Origin: Lysobacterales bacterium
Lineage (GTDB): Bacteria; Pseudomonadota; Gammaproteobacteria; Xanthomonadales; Xanthomonadaceae
Direction: 5' to 3'
Length of the DNA stretch: 64,000 nt
NCBI GenBank assembly: GCA_019510125.1
Contig: JAEKKX010000018.1
Location: 29,613 to 93,612 of the forward strand
In this document: in pieces, positions 17,415 through 31,261 of the stretch
Position numbering within the stretch: the stretch's first letter is position 1
How the letters are laid out: each line of letters begins with the position of its first letter
Position numbers and translations under genes: made by a program
Notes under the pieces: model-generated
What the model saw: the letters and a program-made list of their open reading frames with translations, nothing else
The model's database searches: none
Told to the model about the DNA's origin: nothing

Positions 17415-17693
17415 TCAGCCGACGCCGAAATCCGCGACGGCCGGGTCCGAAGACGCTGCGCTGCGTTCGACCGCCGCCACCCGGGCCATCGGCGAGCCGG
17501 TGCGCAGCCAGTCGGCGAGGCGTTCGATCGCGTCGGCGTCGCCGATCGCCAGCACCTCGACGCGGCCGTCGGCGAGATTGCGCGCGTGCCCGCGCAGGCC
17601 CAGCGCCTGCGCCTGCGCGCGGGTGTACGCGCGGAACGCGACGCCCTGCACGCGGCCGGAGACGAGAAAGCGGGCGGCGGCCGCCGTGGTCAT
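17415..17693 (-). CDS. acyP: Acylphosphatase
   Basis: 92 residues, exact acylphosphatase size. The catalytic loop VSGRVQGVAFRAYTRAQAQA carries the phosphate-binding Arg, and HARNLADGRVEV holds the catalytic Asn. The usual GVxFR is intact. It hydrolyses carboxyl-phosphate bonds in the cytoplasm. The ATG overlaps the stop of the TlpA-like gene (ATGA), so it is translated with it. The tail is longer and more Ala/Ser-rich than average. Confidence 0.92.
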   Translation of the reverse strand: MTTAAAARFLVSGRVQGVAFRAYTRAQAQALGLRGHARNLADGRVEVLAIGDADAIERLADWLRTGSPMARVAAVERSAASSDPAVADFGVG

Positions 17694-18355
17694 TCGCCTG
17701 TCTTGACGCCGGCCTTGGCGGCTGCGCCGGCGCCGGCCGCATCGGCGGCGGGATCGGCGATGGCGGCGGTCAGCGCGTCGGGGGTCACCGGGCCGAGGAA
17801 CTCCCGGGCGACGCGGCCGTCCGGCGCGATGAGATAGGTCATCGGCAGACCGCGCGGGGTCGGGAAATCGGCGGGCGGGTCGTAGGTGTCGACGATCGCG
17901 ATCGGATAATGCACGGGATGCCTGGCCAGGAACGCGCGCATCGCCTGCGGCTCGATCTCCTCGTAGGCCAGGCCGACCACTTCGACGTCGTCGCGCGCAG
18001 CGTCGAAGGCATCGAGATCGGGCATTTCCTTGAGGCACGGGCCGCACCAGGTCGCCCAGAAATTCACCACGACCCAGTGCCCGCGGCGCGCCGCGAGGTC
18101 GAAGGTCTTGCCGTCGACGGTGGCGATCTTGAGCGCAGGACGGTCGGGGGCGGCGGGGGCGGCATCGGTCGTGGCGGCAGGCGGCGCGGCGGGCGCGTCC
18201 GCCGGCTTGGCGACGGCGGACGGCGCAGGCGGCGGCACGCCGTCGGATGCGCCGGAGCAGGCGCCGAGCGCCGCGGCGAGCGCGACCGCGGACAGCGCCG
18301 CGGCCAGCCGCGAAGCGCGCTTCGGAACCGACGCGGGGAAAGGGCAATACGTCAT
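17690..18355 (-). CDS. TlpA-like thioredoxin-fold lipoprotein
   Basis: 221 residues. A lipoprotein signal with lipobox (LGAC at about residues 30-33) leads into a Pro/Ala linker, then a thioredoxin fold with WATWCGPCLKEMPDL (CxxC active site) and the cis-Pro region RGLPMTYLI. TlpA/ResA-type proteins reduce disulfides in the periplasm, often for cytochrome c or copper centres. The C-terminal tail is Ala/Lys-rich. It overlaps both the YihY gene upstream and acyP downstream by 4 bases, making one translation unit. Confidence 0.87.
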   Translation of the reverse strand: MTYCPFPASVPKRASRLAAALSAVALAAALGACSGASDGVPPPAPSAVAKPADAPAAPPAATTDAAPAAPDRPALKIATVDGKTFDLAARRGHWVVVNFWATWCGPCLKEMPDLDAFDAARDDVEVVGLAYEEIEPQAMRAFLARHPVHYPIAIVDTYDPPADFPTPRGLPMTYLIAPDGRVAREFLGPVTPDALTAAIADPAADAAGAGAAAKAGVKTGE

Positions 18356-19620
18356 TCGGACTCCTCTCGATAGATCGACGCCACCGAACGGCCCAGCAGT
18401 TCGCGCAGCGGCACGCGCAGCGTGTCCAGCGCATCCAGCGACGCGCGGCCGAGCGCATCGTCGTGCGCCGGCACCCACGCCTCGGCGGTCGGGATGCGCA
18501 ACTGGCAGGCTTCGTAGAGTTCGCCGAGGGTGAGCCCGTCGAGATCGCGCGCCAGCAGCCATTCGCCGCTCTCGGCGCGGGCGATCAGGCCGATGGCCTG
18601 GAGCTTGCCCAGCATCTGCTGCACCAGCGCGTCGGTGAGGATCGGTTCGCGCTCGCGGAGGTCGTCCAGGTGCAGCCCGCGACCGCTGCGCCGGGCCTCG
18701 TCGAAGCGCCCGATCAGGCGCAGCAGGCCGTGGATCTCGTAGCCGGGCGGCAGCCGCTGCGACGCCGGCTGGTAGCGGAACGCCGACAGCGACGAGGCCA
18801 GCGAGGCGCCGAGCAGCACCGCGACCCAACTGAAGTAGATCCAGCCGAGGAAGATCGGGACCACGGCGATCGCGCCGTAGAGTTTCTCGTAGGTGCCGAA
18901 GCTGCCGAGGTAGGAGCCGGCGGCGATCTTCACCGCCTCGATCATCAGCACCGCCGGCACCGCGCCCAGCGCGGCGTGGCGCCAGCGGATCGTGCGATGC
19001 GGCACCACCCGGTAGATCACCACGATCGCGACGAATTCGATCAGCAGCGGCGCGATCCGCAGCATGCCGGTCTCCAGCGCCTGGCCGGGGGTGGTCTGGA
19101 ACATCGACAGCGCGAAGAACCGCGCCGACACCGCGAGGCTGGCGGCGGCGAGCAGGCCGCCGAAGCTCATCACCGTCCAGTACATCATCAGCCGCCCCAA
19201 CTGCAGCCGGGCCGTGGGCACGCGCCAGATCCGGTTGAACGTCGCCTCGATGCTGGTGAGCGTGATCAGCAGCGAGATGACCAGCGCGACCACGCCGACC
19301 ACGGTCAGCTTGCCGGCGTTGGCGGTCAGCTCGAACAGGCGCTGGCGCACCGTCCACGCCGAACTGGGCACGAAATTGGAGAAGATGTACTCGCTGAGCT
19401 TGCTGCTCCAGTCCTCGTAGAACGGGAACGCGGAGAGGATGCCGAACACCACCATGCTCAGCGGCACGATCGAGAACGCGGTGGTGAACGCCAGCGCGCC
19501 CGCCGCCTGGAACAGGCGGTCGTCGAGGAAGCGCTTCCACAGGAAACGGGCGAACGTGCCGGCGCGGGCATGATCCCAGCCGGGCGGCCGCCATCCGAGC
19601 AGTCCGTCGAAGAATGCCAT
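18352..19620 (-). CDS. YihY/virulence factor BrkB family membrane protein
   Basis: 422 residues with about six membrane helices in the first 300. Family signatures: FQAAGALAFTTAFSIVPL, TSIEATFNRIWRV, and GSFGTYEKLYGAIAVVPIFL then WIYFSWVAVLLGA. YihY proteins were once called RNase BN, which is now considered wrong; their molecular role is unclear. The C-terminal 120 residues are a soluble winged-helix-like domain, as in longer gammaproteobacterial members. It heads the unit YihY-TlpA-AcyP with 4-base overlaps and is divergent from the WrbA-like gene. Confidence 0.88.
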   Translation of the reverse strand: MAFFDGLLGWRPPGWDHARAGTFARFLWKRFLDDRLFQAAGALAFTTAFSIVPLSMVVFGILSAFPFYEDWSSKLSEYIFSNFVPSSAWTVRQRLFELTANAGKLTVVGVVALVISLLITLTSIEATFNRIWRVPTARLQLGRLMMYWTVMSFGGLLAAASLAVSARFFALSMFQTTPGQALETGMLRIAPLLIEFVAIVVIYRVVPHRTIRWRHAALGAVPAVLMIEAVKIAAGSYLGSFGTYEKLYGAIAVVPIFLGWIYFSWVAVLLGASLASSLSAFRYQPASQRLPPGYEIHGLLRLIGRFDEARRSGRGLHLDDLREREPILTDALVQQMLGKLQAIGLIARAESGEWLLARDLDGLTLGELYEACQLRIPTAEAWVPAHDDALGRASLDALDTLRVPLRELLGRSVASIYREESE

Positions 19621-19633
19621 CGCGCAAGGGTAG

Positions 19634-20320
<687 letters not shown>

Positions 20321-20330
20321 GACCGCCGCG

Positions 20331-20690
20331 ATGAGCGCGAAGGACACCGCCGCCAGCCCCGCCGACCGCCGCGCGCTCGCGGCCGCACTGTTCGGGCTGG
20401 TCGCCCTGTACGCCGTGTGGTTCCGCGACGACCCGCATCGCGTCGCCGCCTGGCTGGTGTTCGGGGCGCCGCCGCTGCTGCTCGGGCTCGGCGTGGTCGC
20501 GCGCCGCGCCACCGCCCGGTTCTGGGCCGGGGTGTTCGCGCTGGCCTGGTTCTCGCACGGCGTGATGGCCCTGTGGGCGCACGCCGACGTCCGCGCCTAC
20601 GGGGCGATCGAAACCGCGCTCGCGCTGGTCGTGATCTTCGCCGGCAACGCCCCCGGCCTGCGCGCGCGCTTCGGCCGGCGTCGCGATTGA
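20331..20690 (+). CDS. DUF2069 membrane protein
   Basis: 119 residues with three to four hydrophobic helices (ALAAALFGLVALYAVWF; AAWLVFGAPPLLLGLG; ALAWFSHGVMALWAH; ETALALVVIFAGN). The order and the FSHGVMALW and EXXXXXXX-type residues fit DUF2069, small inner-membrane proteins of unknown role. It comes directly after the WrbA-like gene, suggesting co-transcription and a possible membrane partner for quinone reduction, which is inference. Confidence 0.8.
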   Translation: MSAKDTAASPADRRALAAALFGLVALYAVWFRDDPHRVAAWLVFGAPPLLLGLGVVARRATARFWAGVFALAWFSHGVMALWAHADVRAYGAIETALALVVIFAGNAPGLRARFGRRRD

Positions 20691-20745
20691 CGGCGCCGCC
20701 CCGCCAACCTCCCACCCGCTCCACGTCCACCCCGCAGGCCTCGCG

Positions 20746-22383
20746 ATGACGCCTCCGTCGTACCCGCCGCCCCGCCCCGCCACCGCCGCGAACGGCGGCG
20801 ACCCGCGCCTGACCGGCGTGTCGGCGGACGACGTCCCCGACCTGGTCGCCGCGGCGCGCGCGCTGCGCGACGGCCGCTTCGCGCAGGCCGAGTCGCTGCT
20901 CCAGGCCGCGCTGGCGCGCTATCCGGCGCATCCCGAGCTCCTGCGCCGGCTGGGCTTCGTGCGGCTGGGCACGCGCGGCCGCCACGGCGAGGCGGTCGAG
21001 CTGCTGCAGCGCGCGCTGGCGCAGTGGCCGGACGACGCCGCGCTGTGGTCGGACCTCGGCATCGCGCACAGCGCCTGCCGCCAGCGCGGCGAGGCGATCG
21101 CCGCCTGGCGCCGCGCCTGCGCCCTGGACGCGTCGCAGCCGATGCCGTGGTTCAACCTCGGGCGGGCGCTGCAGTTCCAGGGCGAGACCGCGGCCGCGGT
21201 CGAGGCGCTGGAGCGCGCGCTGGCGCTGGCGCCGGACCTGCTGCCGGCGCGGATCCTCGCCGGCGATGCGCGCGCCCATCTCGGCGATTTCGACCGCGCC
21301 GCGGCGCACTACCGCGAGGCCCTGCGGGTCGCGCCCGGCTGCGGCGACGCCTGGCGCGGCCTCGCCAACATCAAGACCCGGCCGCTGGCGGATGCCGACG
21401 TCGCGACCCTGCGCGCGCAGCTCGCGCGCCCCGGCGTGCGCGAGGACGACTGGATCGCGATGTCCTACGCGCTGGGCAAGGCCGAGGAGGACCGCGGCCG
21501 CTATCCCGACGCCTTCGCCGCGATCGCCGCGGCCAACGCGCGCATGCGGGCGAAGGCGCCGTGGCGCGCGGACGCGCTGCGCGGCTACGTGCGCGCGGCG
21601 CTGCGCGCGACCGAGGCCCTGCCCGCCCCGCTCGATCCCGACCTGGGCCGCGAGGTCGTGTTCATCGTCGGCATGCCGCGCTCGGGCTCGACCCTGATCG
21701 AGCAGATCCTCAGCGCGCATCCCGAGGTCGCCGGCGCCAGCGAGCTGCCGGACCTCGCGGAGATCGTGCAGGAGGAATCGGTCCGCCGCGGGCGGCCGTA
21801 CCCGGAGTGGGTGGCGGACGCGACCGCCGCGGACTGGCACCGGCTCGGCCGCGAGTACCTCGACCGCACCGCGCGCTGGCGCGGCGAGCGGCCGCGCTTC
21901 ACCGACAAGATGCCCGAGAACTGGAAGCACGCCGGCGTGCTGCGCGCGATGCTGCCGGGGGCGACCGTGATCGAGGCGCGGCGCGACGCGCTGGAGACGG
22001 GCTGGTCCTGCTACCGGCAGCAGTTCTACCAGTTGCCGCACTTCGCCTGCGACCTGCGCGACATCGGCCTCTACATCCGCACCTGCGAGGCGGCGATGGA
22101 CCAGTGGCGCGCGCGCGATCCGGCGCGGCAGCGGCTGCAGCACTACGAGCGCCTGCTCGCCGATTTCGAGAACGAGGTCCGCGCCCTGCTGGCCGCCTGC
22201 GGGCTGGAGTTCGACGAACGCTGCCTGGCGTTCCACCGCGCACAGCGCAGCGTGCGGACCGCGAGCGCGGCGCAGGTGCGGCAGCCGCTGATGCGCGACA
22301 CCGCACGTGCGGCGGCGTACGGCATGCTGCTCAACCCGCTGGTGCAGGCCCTGTCGGACGCGATGTTCGCGGGGCCGTGGTAG
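20746..22383 (+). CDS. TPR repeat sulfotransferase family protein
   Basis: 545 residues. The first 270 consist of tetratricopeptide-like helical repeats (for example AQAESLLQAALARYPAHPEL, AVEALERALALAPDLLPARI). From about residue 303 comes a sulfotransferase domain with the 5'-phosphosulfate loop EVVFIVGMPRSGSTLIEQIL and the later 3'-phosphate region. The combination is widespread as bacterial TPR-sulfotransferases; the acceptor is unknown. No signal peptide. Cytoplasmic modification of a polysaccharide, peptide or small molecule is possible. It stands between DUF2069 and the asparaginase-like gene without overlap. Confidence 0.85.
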   Translation: MTPPSYPPPRPATAANGGDPRLTGVSADDVPDLVAAARALRDGRFAQAESLLQAALARYPAHPELLRRLGFVRLGTRGRHGEAVELLQRALAQWPDDAALWSDLGIAHSACRQRGEAIAAWRRACALDASQPMPWFNLGRALQFQGETAAAVEALERALALAPDLLPARILAGDARAHLGDFDRAAAHYREALRVAPGCGDAWRGLANIKTRPLADADVATLRAQLARPGVREDDWIAMSYALGKAEEDRGRYPDAFAAIAAANARMRAKAPWRADALRGYVRAALRATEALPAPLDPDLGREVVFIVGMPRSGSTLIEQILSAHPEVAGASELPDLAEIVQEESVRRGRPYPEWVADATAADWHRLGREYLDRTARWRGERPRFTDKMPENWKHAGVLRAMLPGATVIEARRDALETGWSCYRQQFYQLPHFACDLRDIGLYIRTCEAAMDQWRARDPARQRLQHYERLLADFENEVRALLAACGLEFDERCLAFHRAQRSVRTASAAQVRQPLMRDTARAAAYGMLLNPLVQALSDAMFAGPW

Positions 22384-22426
22384 CCGCGGTACCATTTGCG
22401 CCCGCCCGTCTTTCCGGATCGCGCCC

Positions 22427-22915
22427 ATGGATCACCTGCTCATCGTCACCACCGGCGGCACGATCGACAAGATCTACTTCGACGACAAGTCGGACTACCA
22501 GGTCGGCGACCCGCAGATCGGGCGCATCCTCGAGGAGCTGGGCGTCGCGTTCCGCTTCACCGTCATCCCGATCATCCGCAAGGACTCGCTGCACATCACC
22601 GAGGCCGACCGCGAGCTGCTGCGCGCGACCATCGCCGCGCAGTCGACCCGGCACGTGCTGGTCACCCACGGCACCGACACGATGGTCGACACCGCGAAGG
22701 TGCTGGCCGGCCTCGACGACAAGACCATCGTGATGACCGGCGCGCTGAACCCGGCGCGCTTCCGCGGCTCGGATGCCGAGTTCAACATCGGCACCGCCGT
22801 CGGCGCGGTGCAGTCGCTGCCGGCGGGCGTCTACATCGCCATGAACGGCCGCATCTGGAACCCGCTCAAGGTCCGCAAGAACGTCGCCGCCAACCGCTTC
22901 GAATCCGCGGACTGA
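22427..22915 (+). CDS. Asparaginase-like protein, N-terminal domain only
   Basis: 162 residues. It carries the L-asparaginase motifs TTGGTIDK (first catalytic Thr) at residues 8-15 and TRHVLVTHGTDTMVDTAKVL (second Thr-Asp pair), then IVMTGALNPARFRGSDAEFN. Normal type I/II asparaginases are about 330 residues; this protein ends after the N-terminal alpha/beta domain, with no trace of the C-terminal domain before the terminator at 22938. Short, one-domain members exist in several proteobacteria, so it is probably a genuine shorter form. Whether it hydrolyses asparagine alone is open. Confidence 0.82.
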   Translation: MDHLLIVTTGGTIDKIYFDDKSDYQVGDPQIGRILEELGVAFRFTVIPIIRKDSLHITEADRELLRATIAAQSTRHVLVTHGTDTMVDTAKVLAGLDDKTIVMTGALNPARFRGSDAEFNIGTAVGAVQSLPAGVYIAMNGRIWNPLKVRKNVAANRFESAD

Positions 22916-22937
22916 GCCGGGCCGCCTTCGCCTCGCG

Positions 22938-22971
22938 AAAAAAAGCCCCGGCATCGACCGGGGCTTTTTTT
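22938..22971. terminator. Bidirectional intrinsic terminator
   Basis: GCCCCGG/CCGGGGC stem with a 6-base loop, flanked by seven A on one side and seven T on the other. It serves both the asparaginase-like gene (+) and the M28 peptidase gene (-), whose ends converge here. Confidence 0.93.
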
Positions 22972-23300
22972 GCGTTGCCGGGGTCGCGGCGCGATCGCCG
23001 CGACCCCGGTGCGGCCGGTCGGCCGCGCGCGCGGATCACGGCGAGATCGTCGCCTTCAGGCTGACGCCCGAGTACGCCGAGTAGGCGCGGACGCCCACGT
23101 AGTACGTGCCCGCGGTCGGCGCGTTGAAGGTGCAGGTCTCGGTGTTGCCGCTGAGGTACGGACGGCAGTTGTACGCGGTGGTGGTCGGCGCGCTGCCGAT
23201 GCGCACGTACAGGTCCGCGTCGCCGGTGCCGCCGGAGAGGTTGAACACGACGCTGGTCTTGCCCGCCGGGACGGCGATCGTGTAGATCGACGACCAGGCG

Positions 23301-27779
<4,479 letters not shown>

Positions 27780-27999
27780 CTCCTGACGCACATTTGCAGT
27801 AGGCGTCGATCAGGGCAGGACAAATCGTCAAAAAAATTGAGAATTCCGTCCGGGGAACTGAGATGAATGTCACCGGCGCAAGGGGCTTCGATCGGACTGA
27901 ATACGATTTCTATTGCGCCGCAACATGATTCCGCGCGGCCCCGCGGCGCCCGGGTCGGCTCGTTTTGCGCGGGACTGCGCCCCGGCCTGCGCCGGGCGC

Positions 28000-28026
28000 A
28001 AAAAAACCCCGGCCGCAAGGCCGGGG
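28000..28026 (-). terminator. Intrinsic terminator of the second M4 gene
   Basis: CCCCGGCC/GGCCGGGG stem with GCAA loop, followed on the minus strand by seven T, 76 bases after the stop at 28102. Confidence 0.92.
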
Positions 28027-28101
28027 TCCTGGTGCAGGCGTCTCGTGCCGGGGTCGGCGCCGCGACGGATCGACCGCCGCGACGCCGGGCCGGACGCGGC
28101 C

Positions 28102-29985
28102 TTACGGCGACTTGGTCGCCTTCAGGTTGACGCCCGAGTAGGCGCTGTAGGCGCGCACGTTCCAGTAGTACGTGGTGCCGGCGACCGGGCTGTTGATGGT
28201 GCAGGTCTCGGTGTTGCCGCTGAGGTACGGACGGCAGGTGTAGGACGTCGTGGTCGGCGCGGCGCCGGCGCGGACGTACAGGTCGGCGTCGCCGGTGCCG
28301 CCCGAGATGGCGACGACGAGCTGCGTCGTGCCGGACGGGATGGTGTACGAGTACGTCGAGGACACGCCACCGGTGGCGACCGACGGCAGGGTGATGTTCT
28401 GCACCACCGTGCCGCCGCCACCGCCACCGCCGCCGGCGCAGCTCACGCCCACCGCGGTGAAGGCCGCGGTCACGTCGGCGACCGTGTAGCCGAGGTCGCT
28501 GGCCGCCGTCTGCACGCCGCAGGCGCCCTGGTTGAACGTCGAGCTGGCGGTCCAGTACGCGGCGTTCGCGCGGGCGAACACCTGGAACGCCTTCTGCGTG
28601 CTCCAGCCGGCCTTCTTCGCCAGGGTGCAGAACGCCTTGTTGTACACGCCCGAGCTGTAGTGCACGTCGAGACCGCTGGTGTAGTTCGCGGCGTTGTCGA
28701 TCGAACGGCCGTCCTGGGTCGGGTTGCACATGTAGCGCAGCGCGCCGGTGGACTTGAAGATCTCGGCGCCGACCAGGAAGTCGTTGGAACCCTTCCAGTA
28801 GGCTTCGGTCGCTTCGCCGCCCATGTCGGAGAAGGCTTCGTTCATGCCGCCGGACTGACCGGAGTAGGTCAGGTTCGAGTGCTGCTCGGTGAAGCCGTGC
28901 GAGACCTCGTGGCCGGACACGTCGGCGTTGACCAGCGGGTAGAACGTGCTGGCGCCGTCGCCGAACGACATGTTCGAGCCGTTCCAGAACGCGTTCTCGT
29001 AGCTGGTGCTGTAGTGCACGCGCATCACGAGCTGGAAGCTCAGGGCGTTGTAGCCGGTCCAGGCCGGGTACATGTTGGTGATCACGCCGCCGAACTGCAG
29101 CGCATCGTTGATCGGCGAGTAGCCGCCGTTGATGGTCTTGTAGGTGTTGCGCGGGCAGGTGTAGCTGTACGCGGTGGTGCTGGTGCCGGTGCTGCCGTTG
29201 AGGTTGACGGCCTTCACCTTGGCGTTGTTCATCGTGCACGTGGTGCCCGACTGGGTCACGTCCATGAAGCCGTAGATGCCGCCCGAACCCCACTCGTACT
29301 GGCCGGTCTTGGCGTTGCCGCCGGGGCCGGTGCCGACCAGGGCGTGCTGCAGGTTGTCCCACTGCTTCAGGACGCGGCCGGTGTTGGCGTCGACGATGAC
29401 GGTCGGACGGGTCGGCATGCCGAGGTTCGCCGAGTCGGCGAAGTACGACACGACGTAGGCCTTGCTGGCGCGGCCGGCGTCGTCGACGTAGATCATCAAC
29501 TGCGACTTCTCGTTGCTGGTGCGCATGAAGCCGACGCGGTTGCCCAGGCCGGCGCTCTTGCCGATCTGCAGCGCCGCATTGGCGGTCAGGCGGGTGCGGC
29601 CGGCCGGGATCTGGCTGGCGAGGCCGGTGAGCTTCTGGCCGAACAGGGTGCGGACGTTGCCGGCGGTGTCCTCGCTGACGACGACGCTCTCGCCGAACAC
29701 CGGGATGCCGCGGAAGGTCTGCAGGTAGCGGGTGTTCTTGACGCCGGCGCTGGTCTGGCGGTCGATCAGGAACAGGCGCGAATCGGCATCCAGGCCGAGG
29801 GCGCGCTCATGGCGGGTGTGGGCGGTGTCGGCGGTGCCGGACGCGGCGATCGCCGCGTTCGCGCGCTTGACCTGGACCATGTCCGACAGGTGCAGGTCGC
29901 CGCGCTCGGCGGCGGAAGCACCCATGGACAGCAGGGCCAGCGCGGTCGCGCCGGCCAACACGCTCAACTGACGATGACGATTCAC
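28102..29985 (-). CDS. Secreted M4 (thermolysin-like) metallopeptidase with one PPC domain
   Basis: 627 residues from a GTG preceded by GGAGAG. Signal peptide (LAGATALALLSMGASA), propeptide, M4 domain with H359-E-V-S-H363 and E383 in GGMNEAFSD, then a Gly-rich linker and one C-terminal PPC domain (about 545-627). Protein and DNA are closely similar to the gene downstream over the propeptide and catalytic domain, so the two are tandem paralogs. Each has its own promoter and terminator, so they are separate transcripts. Expected to be exported by Sec and processed outside the cell. Confidence 0.94.
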   Translation of the reverse strand: MNRHRQLSVLAGATALALLSMGASAAERGDLHLSDMVQVKRANAAIAASGTADTAHTRHERALGLDADSRLFLIDRQTSAGVKNTRYLQTFRGIPVFGESVVVSEDTAGNVRTLFGQKLTGLASQIPAGRTRLTANAALQIGKSAGLGNRVGFMRTSNEKSQLMIYVDDAGRASKAYVVSYFADSANLGMPTRPTVIVDANTGRVLKQWDNLQHALVGTGPGGNAKTGQYEWGSGGIYGFMDVTQSGTTCTMNNAKVKAVNLNGSTGTSTTAYSYTCPRNTYKTINGGYSPINDALQFGGVITNMYPAWTGYNALSFQLVMRVHYSTSYENAFWNGSNMSFGDGASTFYPLVNADVSGHEVSHGFTEQHSNLTYSGQSGGMNEAFSDMGGEATEAYWKGSNDFLVGAEIFKSTGALRYMCNPTQDGRSIDNAANYTSGLDVHYSSGVYNKAFCTLAKKAGWSTQKAFQVFARANAAYWTASSTFNQGACGVQTAASDLGYTVADVTAAFTAVGVSCAGGGGGGGGTVVQNITLPSVATGGVSSTYSYTIPSGTTQLVVAISGGTGDADLYVRAGAAPTTTSYTCRPYLSGNTETCTINSPVAGTTYYWNVRAYSAYSGVNLKATKSP

Positions 29986-30156
29986 AACTCTCTCCCTGGA
30001 CGATTGTGTGATGGATGGTCGGGTGCGCCGCAAGCGCGGCGGAAAACCCGTTGTCCCGACACACCGAGAACCGTTCCGGGCGCCAATGGCGGAAATTCGG
30101 AACGGTCTGATCGGGATCGGGGGCCGCGCCGCAGGACTTGCGGCTGGCTGAACCGA

Positions 30157-30185
30157 CGCTAAGCGGAAGCTCCGCAGGCCGTCAA
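30157..30185 (-). promoter_or_regulatory. Promoter of the second M4 gene
   Basis: TTGACG (30180-30185), 17 bases, TTAGCG (30157-30162) on the minus strand, with the same TTCCGC lead and GTCSGTTCAG follow-on as the first M4 promoter. Conservation across paralogs in otherwise diverged spacer DNA supports it. Confidence 0.65.
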
Positions 30186-30339
30186 CATCCCCCCGGCGCG
30201 TTGCGTCCGGGCAGGTCACCCGTTGAACGAAACGCCACACCGGCGGGCGTGTACTGAGATATGTCTCTCACAATTCCGGAGGGGTCGCCCCGGGCCGCAG
30301 AACCCGGTTGCGGCGGCACAGCAACCGATTGCGCAAACC

Positions 30340-30480
30340 CTCGTGCGCGGGCGCGCGAGCGCATGCGCACGCGCGATCTCTAGATGTGGCTGCGCGCACA
30401 CAGGTGCGCGGGCGCGCGACGTGCGGGCGCACGCGTCGGGCGCCCCGGCCATCGCACGGGCGGGCCATCGCACGGGCGGG
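30340..30480. repeat. GC-rich simple repeats between the M4 gene and sufT
   Basis: A 16-base unit GTGCGCGGGCGCGCGA occurs at about 30343 and again at about 30403, and a 16-base unit CCATCGCACGGGCGGG is in exact tandem at 30449-30480. Alternating purine/pyrimidine runs lie between. No gene is seen in 30186-30521 beyond the promoter at its left edge. Confidence 0.6.
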
Positions 30481-30521
30481 CAGTCGCGTGAAAGGGGAAG
30501 CGGCCGGGCGCGCGCCGGCGC

Positions 30522-31073
30522 TCAGAGCATGCCGGTCTCGAGCCGGGCGGCCTCGGACATCATGTCGCGGCTCCACGGTGGGTCGAACACCAGTTCGACG
30601 TCGACGTCGGCGACGGTCGGGATGCGCTCCAGCTTGTCGCGCACGTCGTCGACCAGGACCTCGCCCATCCCGCAGGCCGGGGCGGTCAGGGTCATGCGCA
30701 CCACGATCCTGCGGGCCCCGTCCTCACGGCGCACCACGCTCGCCTCGTACACCAGCCCCAGGTCGACGATGTTGATCGGGATCTCCGGGTCGAAGCAGGT
30801 GCGCAGCAGGCTCCACACCAGGGTCTCGACCTCGTCGTCCGAGGCGCCCTCGGGCAGTTCGATCGGCGCGGGCGGTTCCTTGCCGATGGCGTCGGCGTCC
30901 TTGCCCGCGATCCGCATGAGGTTGCCCTCGACGAACACCGTCCAGCTCCCGCCGAGCGCCTGGGTGATGTAGCCCATGCTGCCGGCGGGCAGGGTCACGG
31001 CGTCGCCCTGCGGCACCAGGACGGCATCGCAGTCGCGTTCGAAACGGACGGGTTCGCTGCTGCGGGAATACAC
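30522..31073 (-). CDS. sufT: SufT-type Fe-S assembly protein
   Basis: 183 residues from a GTG. The C-terminal two thirds are a DUF59/MIP18 domain (LVWSLLRTCFDPEIPINIVD, LGLVYEA, MTLTAPACGMGEVLVDDV, FDPPWSRDMMS); the N-terminal part (VPQGDAVTLPAGSMGYITQA) is the extra piece that marks SufT among these proteins. SufT helps mature iron-sulfur proteins in the cytoplasm. The normally conserved Cys in the PACGM loop is present. It stands apart from any suf operon in the window, divergent from the TonB receptor. Confidence 0.9.
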   Translation of the reverse strand: MYSRSSEPVRFERDCDAVLVPQGDAVTLPAGSMGYITQALGGSWTVFVEGNLMRIAGKDADAIGKEPPAPIELPEGASDDEVETLVWSLLRTCFDPEIPINIVDLGLVYEASVVRREDGARRIVVRMTLTAPACGMGEVLVDDVRDKLERIPTVADVDVELVFDPPWSRDMMSEAARLETGML

Positions 31074-31261
31074 GGCGGTCGCGGCGGGCTGCGGCGGGGC
31101 CGCGGCATCGTGGAAGCGGATAGGACGGTCATTGTACCGGAGCGGCGACCGGTCATGCCCGTGCGGTATAAAGGGCGACCGTCACCGGCCAGGCCCGGCG
31201 GCGCCCGGGCGGGGGAGGCCCGGCGCCGATTCTCCAGCCCTCCTCATGGAGCCTCATCCGC

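Noticed and set aside
30340..30480. CRISPR-like array in the GC repeats upstream of sufT
   Set aside because: Only two copies of each unit, no regular spacer and the repeats are simple GC-rich sequence.
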